NCBI RefSeq assembly: GCF_000719775.1
Contig: NZ_JOHR01000003.1
Coordinates: 62,001-126,000, forward strand
DNA: 64,000 nt
Origin: Streptomyces sp. NRRL F-5135
GTDB taxonomy: Bacteria; Actinomycetota; Actinomycetes; Streptomycetales; Streptomycetaceae
Direction of reading: 5' to 3'
The notes below the pieces were generated by a model that worked only from the letters and a program-made list of their open reading frames with translations, searched no databases and was not told the DNA's origin. Each line of letters starts with the position of its first letter. Position 1 is the first letter of the stretch. The position numbers and the translations under genes are program-made. Shown piece by piece: positions 1 through 8,372 of this stretch.

Positions 1-49
1 AATCGGGGCGAAGCGGCATCGAAGGGATATAAGACACTAGCCTCGGGCC

Positions 50-1027
50 ATGGTGACGCGTACCCGGCTGTATCACGACGGCACTCTGGTCCTGGAGGAC
101 TTTCCCGTCGGTGACGTCCCTGCGCATCTCGCTGATCCGGCGTCGGTCCTGTGGCTGGACCTGCACCGGCCCGGAGCCGCTGAACTCACCATGCTCGGTC
201 AGGAGTTCGGCATCCACGAACTGGCTCTCGAGGATGCCGCCCAGCGTGGACAGCGGCCGAAACTCGACCGCTATCGCACCCACGAGTTCCTCAGCGCCTA
301 TGCCGTGACCGTCAGCCCGGACGGTGCGCAGTTGACGTACAGCGAGATCGCCGTATTCCTCACCGGCCAGGCCATGATCACCGTCCGCAAGGACGACGGC
401 CTCGACATCGAGGACGTCGTCGCCCGCTGGGACGAGAGCCCGGACCTGGCCGGCCACGGCGTCGGATTCCTGCTGCACGGTCTGCTCGACCATCTCGTGG
501 ACGGACACTTCGCCGCCGTTCAGCAACTGGACGACAGCAGCGAAGAGCTGGAGGGCCTGCTCTTCGCGGCCGGGCGCCGTGAGATCGAAGCCGTGCAGCG
601 CCGGGTCTTCGCACTGCGCAAGTCGCTCGTCCGGCTGCGCCGCGTCGTGCTTCCGATGCGCGAGGTGGTCAACGGGCTCATGCGCCCCGGCCTGCACCTG
701 ATCACCGACCCTCTCGTCCCGTACTACCAGGACGTCTACGACCACGTGCTGCGTGCGACCGAGTGGACGGAATCACTGCGGGACCTGGTGGCCTCGGTCA
801 TGGAGACGAACCTCTCGGTCCGGGCCAACAGCATGAATCTGATCATGAAGAAGGTGACGAGCTGGGCCGCGATCATCGCCGTTCCCACCGCGATCACCGG
901 CTACTACGGCCAGAATCTCCCCTATCCCGGTTTCGGCCGCGAGTCGGGATTCATCACCTCCGCCGCCGTCATCGTGCTCCTGTCCGCATTGCTGTATCTG
1001 ACGTTCAAGCGCAAGGACTGGCTCTGA
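50..1027 (+). CDS. corA: CorA-family magnesium/divalent cation channel
   Basis: A 325-aa protein of the usual CorA length. Residues 1-265 form a charged, helix-rich cytoplasmic part. Two membrane helices follow at about 270-287 and 299-319, and the protein ends in a basic tail (KRKDWL). CorA homopentamers carry Mg2+, and in some members Co2+ or Ni2+, through the cytoplasmic membrane. The pore-mouth signature, classically YGMN, reads YGQN at 286-289, so Met is replaced by Gln while Gly and Asn are kept. The gene stands alone and a stem-loop follows its stop. The start is the ATG at 50, with an in-frame GTG directly after it. The family is clear; ion preference is not. Confidence 0.92.
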   Translation: MVTRTRLYHDGTLVLEDFPVGDVPAHLADPASVLWLDLHRPGAAELTMLGQEFGIHELALEDAAQRGQRPKLDRYRTHEFLSAYAVTVSPDGAQLTYSEIAVFLTGQAMITVRKDDGLDIEDVVARWDESPDLAGHGVGFLLHGLLDHLVDGHFAAVQQLDDSSEELEGLLFAAGRREIEAVQRRVFALRKSLVRLRRVVLPMREVVNGLMRPGLHLITDPLVPYYQDVYDHVLRATEWTESLRDLVASVMETNLSVRANSMNLIMKKVTSWAAIIAVPTAITGYYGQNLPYPGFGRESGFITSAAVIVLLSALLYLTFKRKDWL

Positions 1028-1044
1028 CCGGCATCGGCACCGGC

Positions 1045-1077
1045 GACCAGGTCCCGAAGGCGGGAAACTCCCTGGTC
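1045..1077 (+). terminator. stem-loop after corA
   Basis: GACCAGG (1045-1051) pairs with CCTGGTC (1071-1077), and an inner CCCG/CGGG pair (1053-1056 with 1061-1064) closes the loop. It starts 17 nt after the corA stop. There is no T-run, which is common for Streptomyces stem-loop terminators. A shorter CCCG/CGGG hairpin follows. Confidence 0.45.
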
Positions 1078-1216
1078 ATCCCGGGCTTTTCGGGCCGGTG
1101 AGCGGAGTAGTGTGAAGACACCGGGAGTCCTTCGCGCACCGGCTCCGCTGCGGGTGCCGTTTCCGGTGATCGACAGCGCCGGGCCGCACCCACGAGCCCG
1201 GGGACGGGTCCGCGCC

Positions 1217-1753
1217 ATGGCCGTGACCATTGACCGTACGACATCGAGCAGGCGCGCGCCGCCGCAGCCGGCCCGGCTGTCCCTGACGCCCGCGCCGGGC
1301 GGGCTGGACGGCATATGGTGGCCTCGCTCCCGTGCCCTGACCCGTGAGCTGCCGTCCCTGACGGCCGCACTGGGCGATCGCTGGGGTCGTATCACGGGTG
1401 TAACCGTGCACCCGGCCTACTGGCCCGTCCTGCCGCACTGGGTGTCCGACGCCGGGCGCACCGTGCAGGTGGACTGGTCCACCGAGGAGCAGGATCCGCA
1501 CAGACTCACTCTCTTCTCCGCTGACGGCCGCCGGGACATGCTGGTGATACCGCCGGAAACCGGTGCTGACGCCGCCGCGCAGCTGATGGCCGGCGACGGC
1601 ATCGATGTCCCGGCCCGGGAGCAAGCGGCAGACAGGATCGATGCACGAAACAGGGAGGAAGCCTGGGAGGCCGACGGCGGAGCAGGTCGACCGTCGTCCC
1701 TGCCCCGGCCCATCGGCTCGGCGGGGCCCTCGCCCGCCGGTCGGCGGAGGTGA
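1217..1753 (+). CDS. DUF5994-family protein
   Basis: About 178 aa if started at ATG 1217; an in-frame GTG at 1112 would add 35 residues. It matches the Streptomyces DUF5994 pattern: RLSLTP, then LDGIWWPRSR, ELPSL, a GRITGV strand, EQDP, and a C-terminal LVIPPET block. No enzymatic role is known for the family. I preferred 1217 because family resemblance begins just after it, at RLSLTP. A second member lies at 2564-3052 on the same strand. The last 40 residues are Gly/Arg/Pro-rich and look unstructured. Confidence 0.72.
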   Translation: MAVTIDRTTSSRRAPPQPARLSLTPAPGGLDGIWWPRSRALTRELPSLTAALGDRWGRITGVTVHPAYWPVLPHWVSDAGRTVQVDWSTEEQDPHRLTLFSADGRRDMLVIPPETGADAAAQLMAGDGIDVPAREQAADRIDARNREEAWEADGGAGRPSSLPRPIGSAGPSPAGRRR

Positions 1754-1759
1754 GATCCC

Positions 1760-2281
1760 GTGCTCGTCATCGCCGTGGCCGTCCTGCTCCTTCTGGTCGC
1801 CGGCGGAGTCGTTCTGATCCACCAGCTCAATGGTCAGCACGACGAACGGATCGCTGCCTTCCACTACAGCGATGTTCTGCCGGGGATCGGGCGTCGGCCC
1901 CGGAGGCGCCGTAGGCCGGCGGTGGACGCGAGCGTTCCGACGCACCCCGCGACGGCTGCCGCGGATGACATCGACTTCGGCCCGGCGGACGGTAGAGGAA
2001 GGCGCGTCATGGCGATTTTGCGAGACCGGAAGACGTACCGCGAGAGGATCATGCAGGCTCTGTACCAAGCCGCCGAGGGCAATCGCCTCCTGGGCGTCGA
2101 TGGGGCGAAGCTCCGCACCGACCTCGGCATCCCTGAGCAGGACATGGCCGCTGCCAGCATGTACCTGGCGGACGAAGGCTGGGTCGTCGTGGACTGGGGG
2201 AGGGGCAACACGCCCGCGATGATCACGCTGACGCACCAGGGGATCCGGCAGATGGAGACGCAAGAGGAAGGGCGTGGCTGA
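1760..2281 (+). CDS. membrane-anchored protein with winged-helix-like C-terminal domain
   Basis: A 173-aa protein, not recognised as a named family. Residues 2-24 are a strong hydrophobic segment (VIAVAVLLLLVAGGVVLI), followed by an Arg-rich linker. From residue 84 on there is a compact domain (AILRDRKTYRERIMQALYQ...) resembling a winged helix. The GTG start lies 6 nt after the DUF5994 stop, suggesting co-transcription. An alternative is real: ATG 2009 has a good ribosome site (GAGGAAGG, about 5 nt upstream) and would give a free 90-aa winged-helix protein. The region could therefore encode two products, a membrane peptide and a soluble regulator. Confidence 0.55.
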   Translation: MLVIAVAVLLLLVAGGVVLIHQLNGQHDERIAAFHYSDVLPGIGRRPRRRRRPAVDASVPTHPATAAADDIDFGPADGRGRRVMAILRDRKTYRERIMQALYQAAEGNRLLGVDGAKLRTDLGIPEQDMAAASMYLADEGWVVVDWGRGNTPAMITLTHQGIRQMETQEEGRG

Positions 2282-2405
2282 GCCGCCGCGTCGCTTTCTC
2301 GGACCGAAGCGAACCTTCGCAAGGATTCTTCCTGTCGGATCAGTCCCTTTGGCGTAACGTGGAAAGCGGGTCGGCGCACGCTCACGTGCAATGACCCGGA
2401 AGGGC

Positions 2406-2431
2406 GGCTCCGGCGGGTATACGCCGGAGCC
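2406..2431. terminator. perfect 10-bp stem hairpin
   Basis: GGCTCCGGCG (2406-2415), loop GGTATA, CGCCGGAGCC (2422-2431): a perfect G/C stem in the 282-nt gap between 2281 and 2564. No T-run follows. It is well placed to end transcription of the upstream pair. Apart from this hairpin I see no gene in the gap. Confidence 0.5.
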
Positions 2432-2563
2432 GTTGCCCGTTTCCGTAACCGCGCCGTGCGGCGAGGTGCTCGCGCGAGCGTCGTGCGGAGTACGGTGAGC
2501 GAGCAGGGTCGTACGCGGTCGCATGCTCCGCGGTGGCACTGACCTTTACGACGGGCGGACATC

Positions 2564-3052
2564 ATGGCCGACTCGGACACCTCCGATCATCTCCCCCGGC
2601 TCCTGCCGGACGCCGTTCACCGGTCCGTGAGACCGGGGACGGCCCTGCTGAGGCTGGAGACGACGCACGCGCGCGAGGGAATCCTGGACGGCGCATGGTG
2701 GCCGCGGTCCCGGGACATAGGTGCCGAGCTCCCCTCGCTGATCTCCGCGTTGACCGAGCATCTCGGGCCCATCACCCGGGTCGGTCTGGACGGGAGCGCC
2801 TGGGACGGACTGCCGCCCCGGGTGATGGTCGACGACCGAGTCGTCCACCTCGACTCCTTCCCGGTCGGTGACGACACCGTCCTCGTCACCCGGGGCGACC
2901 GGGACCATTTCTCCCTGATGCTGGTCCCTCCGGACACGTCGCCCGACGCGGCACGCGCCGCGATGGCCAGGGCCGTACGGGCCGACAACGTCACCGAGGC
3001 CGGACAGATCCTCATCGATACGGGCGGAGACACGCCGCCTACGCCGGCCTGA
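2564..3052 (+). CDS. DUF5994-family protein (second copy)
   Basis: A 162-aa paralogue of the product of 1217-1753. It has LLRLE, then ILDGAWWPRSRD, ELPSL, GPITRV, a WDGLPPRV strand, and LMLVPPDTS near the C-terminus. It lacks the Pro-rich tail of the first copy and has an acidic N-terminus. No function is established for the family. It lies between the hairpin at 2406 and the insertion-sequence patch, so it is the last apparently ancestral gene before the mobile region. Confidence 0.72.
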   Translation: MADSDTSDHLPRLLPDAVHRSVRPGTALLRLETTHAREGILDGAWWPRSRDIGAELPSLISALTEHLGPITRVGLDGSAWDGLPPRVMVDDRVVHLDSFPVGDDTVLVTRGDRDHFSLMLVPPDTSPDAARAAMARAVRADNVTEAGQILIDTGGDTPPTPA

Positions 3053-3638
3053 CACGTCCGTCGCGGATCGACTCCCCGTCGGCCTGGACCCTAGGAACCG
3101 TCCGGCCGATCATGTAACTGCGTCGCGCCCGGATCGTTGGTGCGGGCATGGGGCGCGGTGATCTGACAGATGCCCAGTGGGAGCGGTTGCGGCCGCTCTT
3201 GCCGGTCAGCAACAGGCGTTGTGGCAGGTGGCGTGACCATCGCCAGGTGATCGACGGGATCCTGTACCGGGTGCGGACCGGAGTGCACTGGCGTGACCTG
3301 CCTGAACGGTTCGGACCGTGGAAGACCGTCTATGAACGGCACCGGTTGTGGCCGGCTGACGGAACGTGGGAACGCCTGCTCCAGCAGGTTCAGGCCGGGG
3401 TTGATGCGGTGGGCCAGATCGACTGGGAAATCTCGGTCGACTCCACTGTCGTGCGTGCCCATCAGCACGCGGCGGGCGCCCGCATCAATCCGCCGCCCGC
3501 CCCCGGTTCAAAGGGGGCGGCACCGCCAGAACACCAGGACGAGACGTCGTGGCAGGGTGTCGTCGGCCGCCTGGCGGAGGTGGTGAGCAAGGCGAGAGCC
3601 TGGGTCGCTCACGCGGTGGCTTCACCAGCAAGATCCAC

Positions 3639-3642
3639 CTAA
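3639..3642. repeat. CTAA target-site duplication, left copy
   Basis: CTAA at 3639-3642 is repeated at 5089-5092 on the far side of the IS701 element. It fits the 4-bp YTAR target preference known for IS701-family elements. Confidence 0.85.
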
Positions 3643-5088
3643 TACTCCAGTGCGGTTTCGTGATCTATCCAGTCGGTTCGTCGCTGGAGCGTCGTCGGTA
3701 GTGGCTGCGCCGGGCTGTCGCTTGGTGTTGTCGCCGCCAGTCGGACCAGTGCAACAGCGTGGCCGCTGACACGGCTGGTGGGTTGAAGAAGGCGAGTAGG
3801 TGTCGGATCTCCGGGACGGTCAGCTTGATCGCGGGGTGATCGCTGGTGAGATGGGCCGGCTGGGCGGGTCGCGCGTGGGCTGAGCTGGCGGCGACGGCGG
3901 TGAGGAAGGCCAGGGCGAGCATGACGAGGGTGATGTGCCGGTGCCACGAAGTCCAGTTGCGGACTTGGTAGTGGTCGAGTCCGACCTGGCTCTTGGCGGC
4001 CTGGAAGCACTCCTCGACGCTCCAGCGGACACCGGCGACGCGGACGAGTTCCGCAAGGGTGACGGTGGTGGGTGACCAGCACAGGTAGAAGGCGAGTTCA
4101 CCGGTCGTGCGGTTGCGGCGGATCAGCAGGTGGCGGTGGCCGCCGGTGCCGATGTGGATCCAGGCCCAGTCGTAGTAGCGCGGCCCTTTCGCACCAGCCC
4201 CGGCGCTGTGCCGCTGCCAGGCCGTGGCGGGCAGACGTTCGGCGACGGTGTCCGCGCGGATGGCGGTGCGGCCTGCGTTGATCCGTACCCGCGCCGAGCA
4301 GGCAACGGCCATGACGTAGCCGGTGCCGCGCGTTTCCAGGGCGGCGCGAAGCTGCGGGTCCTGCCCGTAGGCTTCGTCCCCGGTCACCCACCGCGCCTCC
4401 ACCCCGGCCTCCAGCGCGGCGGCGATCATCTCCCAGGCCAGGCGGGGTTTGGTCCGGAACTGCACTTCCTGGGGTATCTCGGCAGCGTGGCGGCGCTCGG
4501 AGTCGGCGCACCACGAGTGCTCAGGCAGGTAGAGCCGGCGGTCGATCAGCGTCCGCCCCCGGCTGGTGGCATAGGCGAGAAAGACCCCGACCTGGGCGTT
4601 CTCGATGCGTCCTGCGGTGCCGGTGTACTGGCGCTGCACCCCCGCCGAGGCGTGGCCCTTCTTCACGAAACCGGTCTCGTCCACGATGATCACGCCGCCG
4701 TCGGTGCCGAGGTGCTCGACGGCATAGGCGCGGAGGTCGTCACGGACGGCATCGGCGTCCCAGCGGGCGTGGCGCAGCAGCCGCTGCATCGACCCCGGCC
4801 GCGCGTGACCAGCCTGTTCCGCCAGCTGCCAGCAGTTCTTCCGTTCCGCCGTCGACAGCAGCCCGAGCAGATAGGCACGGGCACTCGCCCTCGGCTCAAC
4901 CCGGCCGAAACGTCCCGCGATCCGGGCCATGGCCTGGTCGAACATCTCCCGCCAGTGAGCAGGGTCTACGCTATGGCCCGCGGCCACCGCACGATCTTCG
5001 TTTGTCCACACACCAACCGGTGATCACGCGGTGGCCGTACCCGTTCCCAGCCGCGTCCGCGACAAGATCGCGAAACCAGACTGGAGTA
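3643..5088 (-). mobile_element. IS701-family insertion sequence, intact, inside the IS5 remnant
   Basis: 1446 bp. The ends are inverted: TACTCCAGT at 3643-3651 and ACTGGAGTA at 5080-5088, with GGTTTCG/CGAAACC continuing the match inward. It is flanked by CTAA on both sides. It carries one transposase gene on the minus strand. The clean target duplication and open transposase frame suggest a fairly recent insertion. Confidence 0.9.
3665..5011 (-). CDS. IS701-family DDE transposase
   Basis: A 448-aa transposase filling the IS701 element. It shows the family order: an N-terminal helical part (RFGRVEPRASARAYLLGLL), the first catalytic Asp in VIIVDETGF, the second in WVTGDEAYG, and the Glu in WSVEECFQAAK, followed by a YQVRNWTSWHRHITL block. 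The frame is uninterrupted and near the usual length, so the enzyme may be active. It cuts and joins the element's own ends and produces the 4-bp duplication seen here. A start at MFDQAM downstream is possible but would lose conserved N-terminal residues. Confidence 0.9.
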   Translation of the reverse strand: MWTNEDRAVAAGHSVDPAHWREMFDQAMARIAGRFGRVEPRASARAYLLGLLSTAERKNCWQLAEQAGHARPGSMQRLLRHARWDADAVRDDLRAYAVEHLGTDGGVIIVDETGFVKKGHASAGVQRQYTGTAGRIENAQVGVFLAYATSRGRTLIDRRLYLPEHSWCADSERRHAAEIPQEVQFRTKPRLAWEMIAAALEAGVEARWVTGDEAYGQDPQLRAALETRGTGYVMAVACSARVRINAGRTAIRADTVAERLPATAWQRHSAGAGAKGPRYYDWAWIHIGTGGHRHLLIRRNRTTGELAFYLCWSPTTVTLAELVRVAGVRWSVEECFQAAKSQVGLDHYQVRNWTSWHRHITLVMLALAFLTAVAASSAHARPAQPAHLTSDHPAIKLTVPEIRHLLAFFNPPAVSAATLLHWSDWRRQHQATARRSHYRRRSSDEPTG

Positions 5089-5607
5089 CTAAGCGCCGAT
5101 GGCCGCTGCCGCCCACTGTCCCTGACTGTCACGGCAGGGCAGCGGGCGGACTGCACCCAATTCGTGCCGGTGCTGGAGAAGATTCGCGTCCCTCGACTCG
5201 GGCCGGGCAGGCCCCGTAAGAAGCCCGCCAGCGTTGCGGCGGACAAGGGCTACAGCAACGGCCCATGCCGGGAGTACCTGCGCCGTCGCGGAATCCGGCA
5301 CACCGTTCCGGAGAAGACCGACAGCCAGGCCGCCCGCCTGCGCAGGGGCTCACGCGGCGGCCGGCCCACCAGGCTTCGACGGGGACCAGTACAAGAAGCG
5401 CAACACTGTCGAACGGGCCATCAATCGGCTGAAGAACTTCCGAGCTGTGGCAACGCGGTACGACAAGCGCGGTTACATGTTCCTTGGAACGGTCACCGCC
5501 GCAGCTCTGATCATCTGGCTGCGATCATGAATCGGTGTGCTGGAATTCCGCTTCGATGTGACTGGATCGATTCCGAGAAGTCATAACCGGCTTCGCTTTC
5601 CAGGCAC

Positions 5608-6039
5608 TTAGGGCGTATCGAACGTCCACTCGAACTTGGAATCGCCCATTTGATACTTTTCGACGACAGCACTCGTGCCCAGCGCGAACTCGCCGCCTTG
5701 TGCGGTGATGGCGACTGCGGGGTCGTACGGCATCAAAAGATTGTAGTTGCACGCCCAGAGTTGGTTCAGTGCCCGTTCCGCTTTCACTCCCTGAGTGAGA
5801 ATCGTTCCCGGATCGATATTTCCGCCGCCGTCGCGCCCGGGGACCTGAAGGACGAGCCCACTGTTCTTGTTGATCAGGTAGCCATTTTCGTATCGCCACA
5901 GTTGGCTGTCGTGGTCGTTGCGCTTCCTGTCGAAGACCACGACCTCGTGGCCGGGCTCGGTACTGTGATCTGCGACGTCGAGCACCTTCTCACTGAAAAC
6001 GTTCCGGATAAAGAAGTCGCCGGTCGGAAAGTCATTCAT
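5608..6039 (-). CDS. RICIN-type beta-trefoil lectin-domain protein
   Basis: A 143-aa protein that is almost entirely one ricin B-type trefoil: FFIRNVFSEKVLDVAD, then QLWRYENGYLINKNSGLVLQV with the QxW-type QLW, then a third QLW in NQLWACNYN. Such domains bind galactose or other sugars. There is no signal peptide or membrane helix, so if it is exported it needs another route, or it acts inside the cell. The ribosome site AAGGAGG lies just before the ATG. It sits alone between two insertion sequences, so it was probably carried in or stranded by them. Its codons are less G/C-biased than those of its neighbours. Confidence 0.8.
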   Translation of the reverse strand: MNDFPTGDFFIRNVFSEKVLDVADHSTEPGHEVVVFDRKRNDHDSQLWRYENGYLINKNSGLVLQVPGRDGGGNIDPGTILTQGVKAERALNQLWACNYNLLMPYDPAVAITAQGGEFALGTSAVVEKYQMGDSKFEWTFDTP

Positions 6040-6329
6040 GTCTCCTCCTTCTCGTTAGGTTTATTGCCAACCATGCAAGTTAGACGCAGGAGAGCCGAAC
6101 CGGCCTGTCGGTGGGGTCCAAACCACACAGTCGAGTGAAAAACACTCGGCCTACGAATGAGGGCACAGTGCCGTTGACGCCCGGGCCGAGAGATAGTTCG
6201 CCGTGTCGTGCCATGTCCTGCTTCGAACGCCACGACGGCAAGATCCGCACGTAGGTAGTACTCAAGCAGAGAAGCACCCCTGATCGATCACGAGCTGAGA
6301 GCCCGCACCCCGTGATCGGCCGGACAGCT

Positions 6330-8036
6330 CCTAAGGGCTTGCAGGGAATCAAGGTGTTGCTTCCCGTTCTTGGGATCGTTGGTGTGGTATGCGCATCCCG
6401 GACGAGACACGTGACCAACTTGCTATGAAGCTCGCCGTGTTGCTGCCGCATCTGGACGAACGGCAGCGGCGGCTGTTGATGGCCGCGGAAGCACGTGCTC
6501 TGGGGCATGGCGGCGTTCGGGCCGTCGCGCGAGCGGCTGCGGTCAGCGAGACCACGGTCCGCAAGGGTGTGTTCGAGTTGGAAGCCGGCGAGGGACCTCT
6601 GGGCAGGGTGCGGCGTCCGGGCGGAGGCCGCAAGCGGGTCACGGACCTGGATCCGGGACTGCGACCGGCACTGCTGGCGCTTGTAGAGCCGGATGTGCGG
6701 GGTGATCCGATGTCGCCGCTGCGGTGGACGGTGAAGTCGACGCGCACGCTGGCGCTGGCACTGACCCGGGCCGGACACCGGGTCAGCGCCGACACGGTCG
6801 CCGGCCTGCTGCGCGAGGAGGGCTTCAGTCTGCAGGCCAACTCCAAAACCATCGAGGGCGGCCAGCATCCGGACCGGGATGCCCAGTTCCGCTATCTCAA
6901 CGAGCAAGCCCGCGAGCACCGGGACACCGGTCAGCCGGTGATCAGCGTCGACACCAAGAAGAAGGAACTCGTCGGCGCGTTCAAGAACGGCGGACGGCAG
7001 TGGCGACCCGCAGCCGATCCGGTACGGGTGAACGTGCACGACTTCGCCGACCCGCAGCTGGGCAAGGCCGTCCCCTACGGCATCTACGATCTCGCGGCGG
7101 ACACCGGCTGGGTCAACGTCGGCACCGACCACGACACCGCCGCGTTCGCGGTGGAATCAATCCGCCGCTGGTGGCACGATCAGGGGCGGAGCACCTACCC
7201 GGGCTCGACACGGCTGCTGATCACCGCGGACGCGGGCGGCTCCAACGGCTACCGCACCCGGGCCTGGAAGCTCGAACTGGCCCAGCTCGCCGGGGAAACG
7301 GGGCTGACCATCACGGTGTGTCATCTGCCGCCGGGAACTTCGAAGTGGAACAAGATCGAGCACCGGCTGTTCTCCCACATCACCATGAACTGGCGCGGGC
7401 GCCCGCTGACCAGCCACGAAGTCATCGTCCAGTCCATCGCCGCGACCACCACCCGCACCGGACTACGGGTGAGAGCAGAGCTAGACACGAACACCTACCC
7501 GACCGGAATCCACATCGGTGACGCGGACATGGCCGCCCTGCCGCTGACCCGACACGTCTTCCACGGCGATTGGAACTACGCCCTGCACCCACAGCCGTGC
7601 CCGGCCATCCCGGCGGCCGGGGCCCCGCAGACGTCGGCCCCGGAATGGGACAAGGACCTGCTGTCCGATCCCACGCTGACCGGGATGTCCCGACAACAAC
7701 TGGCCGATTTCACAAAGACTTTGGCTCCGAACGGCGATACCCAGCGCGGCCGCCCGCCCCGGCTCGCCTTCCCCGACCAAGTCCTGGCCAGCGTGCTCCA
7801 CCTACGGGTCGCCCTGGCCGCGGAACCCCTCGCCGTGCTGTTCGACAGCAGTCGGACCGCCATGCACCGCACCCTGCTCAAGATCAGGAGGCTACTCACG
7901 GCCCACGACATCGTCATCGCGCCGGCAGCCACCCCACCCGCCGCCCTCACAGCTCTCCAGGCCCGGGTTCGATCCCAGAGCGACAACTCCTACAGCAAGA
8001 TCAAGACGACGTGTTAATGATCTGCAAGCCCTTAGG
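6330..8036 (+). mobile_element. ISAzo13-family insertion sequence
   Basis: 1707 bp. Perfect 15-bp terminal inverted repeats bound it: CCTAAGGGCTTGCAG at 6330-6344 and CTGCAAGCCCTTAGG at 8022-8036. It contains one transposase. I do not see a convincing target duplication in the flanks (AGCT on the left, CAGG on the right). Confidence 0.87.
6389..8017 (+). CDS. ISAzo13-family transposase
   Basis: 542 aa. The N-terminal part has an HTH-like segment (GVRAVARAAAVSETTVRKG) and the RRPGGGRK motif. The DDE core shows VISVDTKKKELVG (Asp), LLITADAGGSN (Asp) and SKWNKIEHRLFSHI (Glu), which are signatures of this family. A C-terminal extension of about 110 residues (PEWDKDLL... VLASVLHLRVALAAEPLAVLF) ends in a second helical DNA-binding-like segment. 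The frame is intact and both terminal repeats are present, so the element may still move. Start: ATG 6389, 45 nt inside the left repeat. Confidence 0.9.
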   Translation: MRIPDETRDQLAMKLAVLLPHLDERQRRLLMAAEARALGHGGVRAVARAAAVSETTVRKGVFELEAGEGPLGRVRRPGGGRKRVTDLDPGLRPALLALVEPDVRGDPMSPLRWTVKSTRTLALALTRAGHRVSADTVAGLLREEGFSLQANSKTIEGGQHPDRDAQFRYLNEQAREHRDTGQPVISVDTKKKELVGAFKNGGRQWRPAADPVRVNVHDFADPQLGKAVPYGIYDLAADTGWVNVGTDHDTAAFAVESIRRWWHDQGRSTYPGSTRLLITADAGGSNGYRTRAWKLELAQLAGETGLTITVCHLPPGTSKWNKIEHRLFSHITMNWRGRPLTSHEVIVQSIAATTTRTGLRVRAELDTNTYPTGIHIGDADMAALPLTRHVFHGDWNYALHPQPCPAIPAAGAPQTSAPEWDKDLLSDPTLTGMSRQQLADFTKTLAPNGDTQRGRPPRLAFPDQVLASVLHLRVALAAEPLAVLFDSSRTAMHRTLLKIRRLLTAHDIVIAPAATPPAALTALQARVRSQSDNSYSKIKTTC

Positions 8037-8372
8037 CAGGTCGCGGCTCGCACCGCCGCACGCGCGGGGGTGGGCCGCCCTCTCACCCAGGGTCTCAACG
8101 CACAGTCGTAAACTCAATTAGGCAATGGAGGCGGCACTCAGCGTTACCGCCAACCGCAACCTCCGGACCACCCGCGCTGCCGACTGGACTTGGCGAGGTA
8201 GCGGCGCCCAGACCGGGCAGAGCAGCCAAGACGCTTTGCCGGACTCGGGCCGCTGATTTTCTCGTCCTCAGCCTGCGTTCCCGCGACAACCTTCTACCAC
8301 GGTCAGTGGAACGGCTTTCCTCACAGTGCCCTGTCTCCGGAGTTCCCGCTCCGCCGCCTCCGCCCTTGCCAG

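Larger units (their letters stand above)
3148..5530 (+). pseudogene. IS5-family transposase, split by an IS701 insertion and frameshifted
   Basis: The left part (3148 to 3638) begins with the IS5-type N-terminus (DLTDAQWERLRPLLP), the GVHWRDLPERFG block and the first catalytic Asp (SVDSTVVRAHQHA). The frame then changes by -1 near 3580, so that GRSRGGFTSKIHL can be read; this may be natural, since several IS5 groups use frameshifting. Reading stops at the IS701 junction and resumes at 5093 with SADGRCRPLSLTVT, AADKGYSNGP and IRHTVPEK. A 1-nt shift near 5370 then breaks it before the final KKRNTVERAINRL block with the catalytic Glu. Removing the inserted IS plus one CTAA rejoins KIHL to SADG exactly. 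The element is dead. Confidence 0.88.

Noticed and set aside
1005..2580. Long minus-strand frames opposite the DUF5994 genes
   Set aside because: They are shadows of high-G+C coding sequence, with Arg/Pro/Gly-rich translations and no motif.
8095..8289. 64-aa minus-strand frame with a weak likeness to small DNA-binding proteins
   Set aside because: The resemblance is limited to a few residues (LAALPGLGA) and there is no ribosome site.
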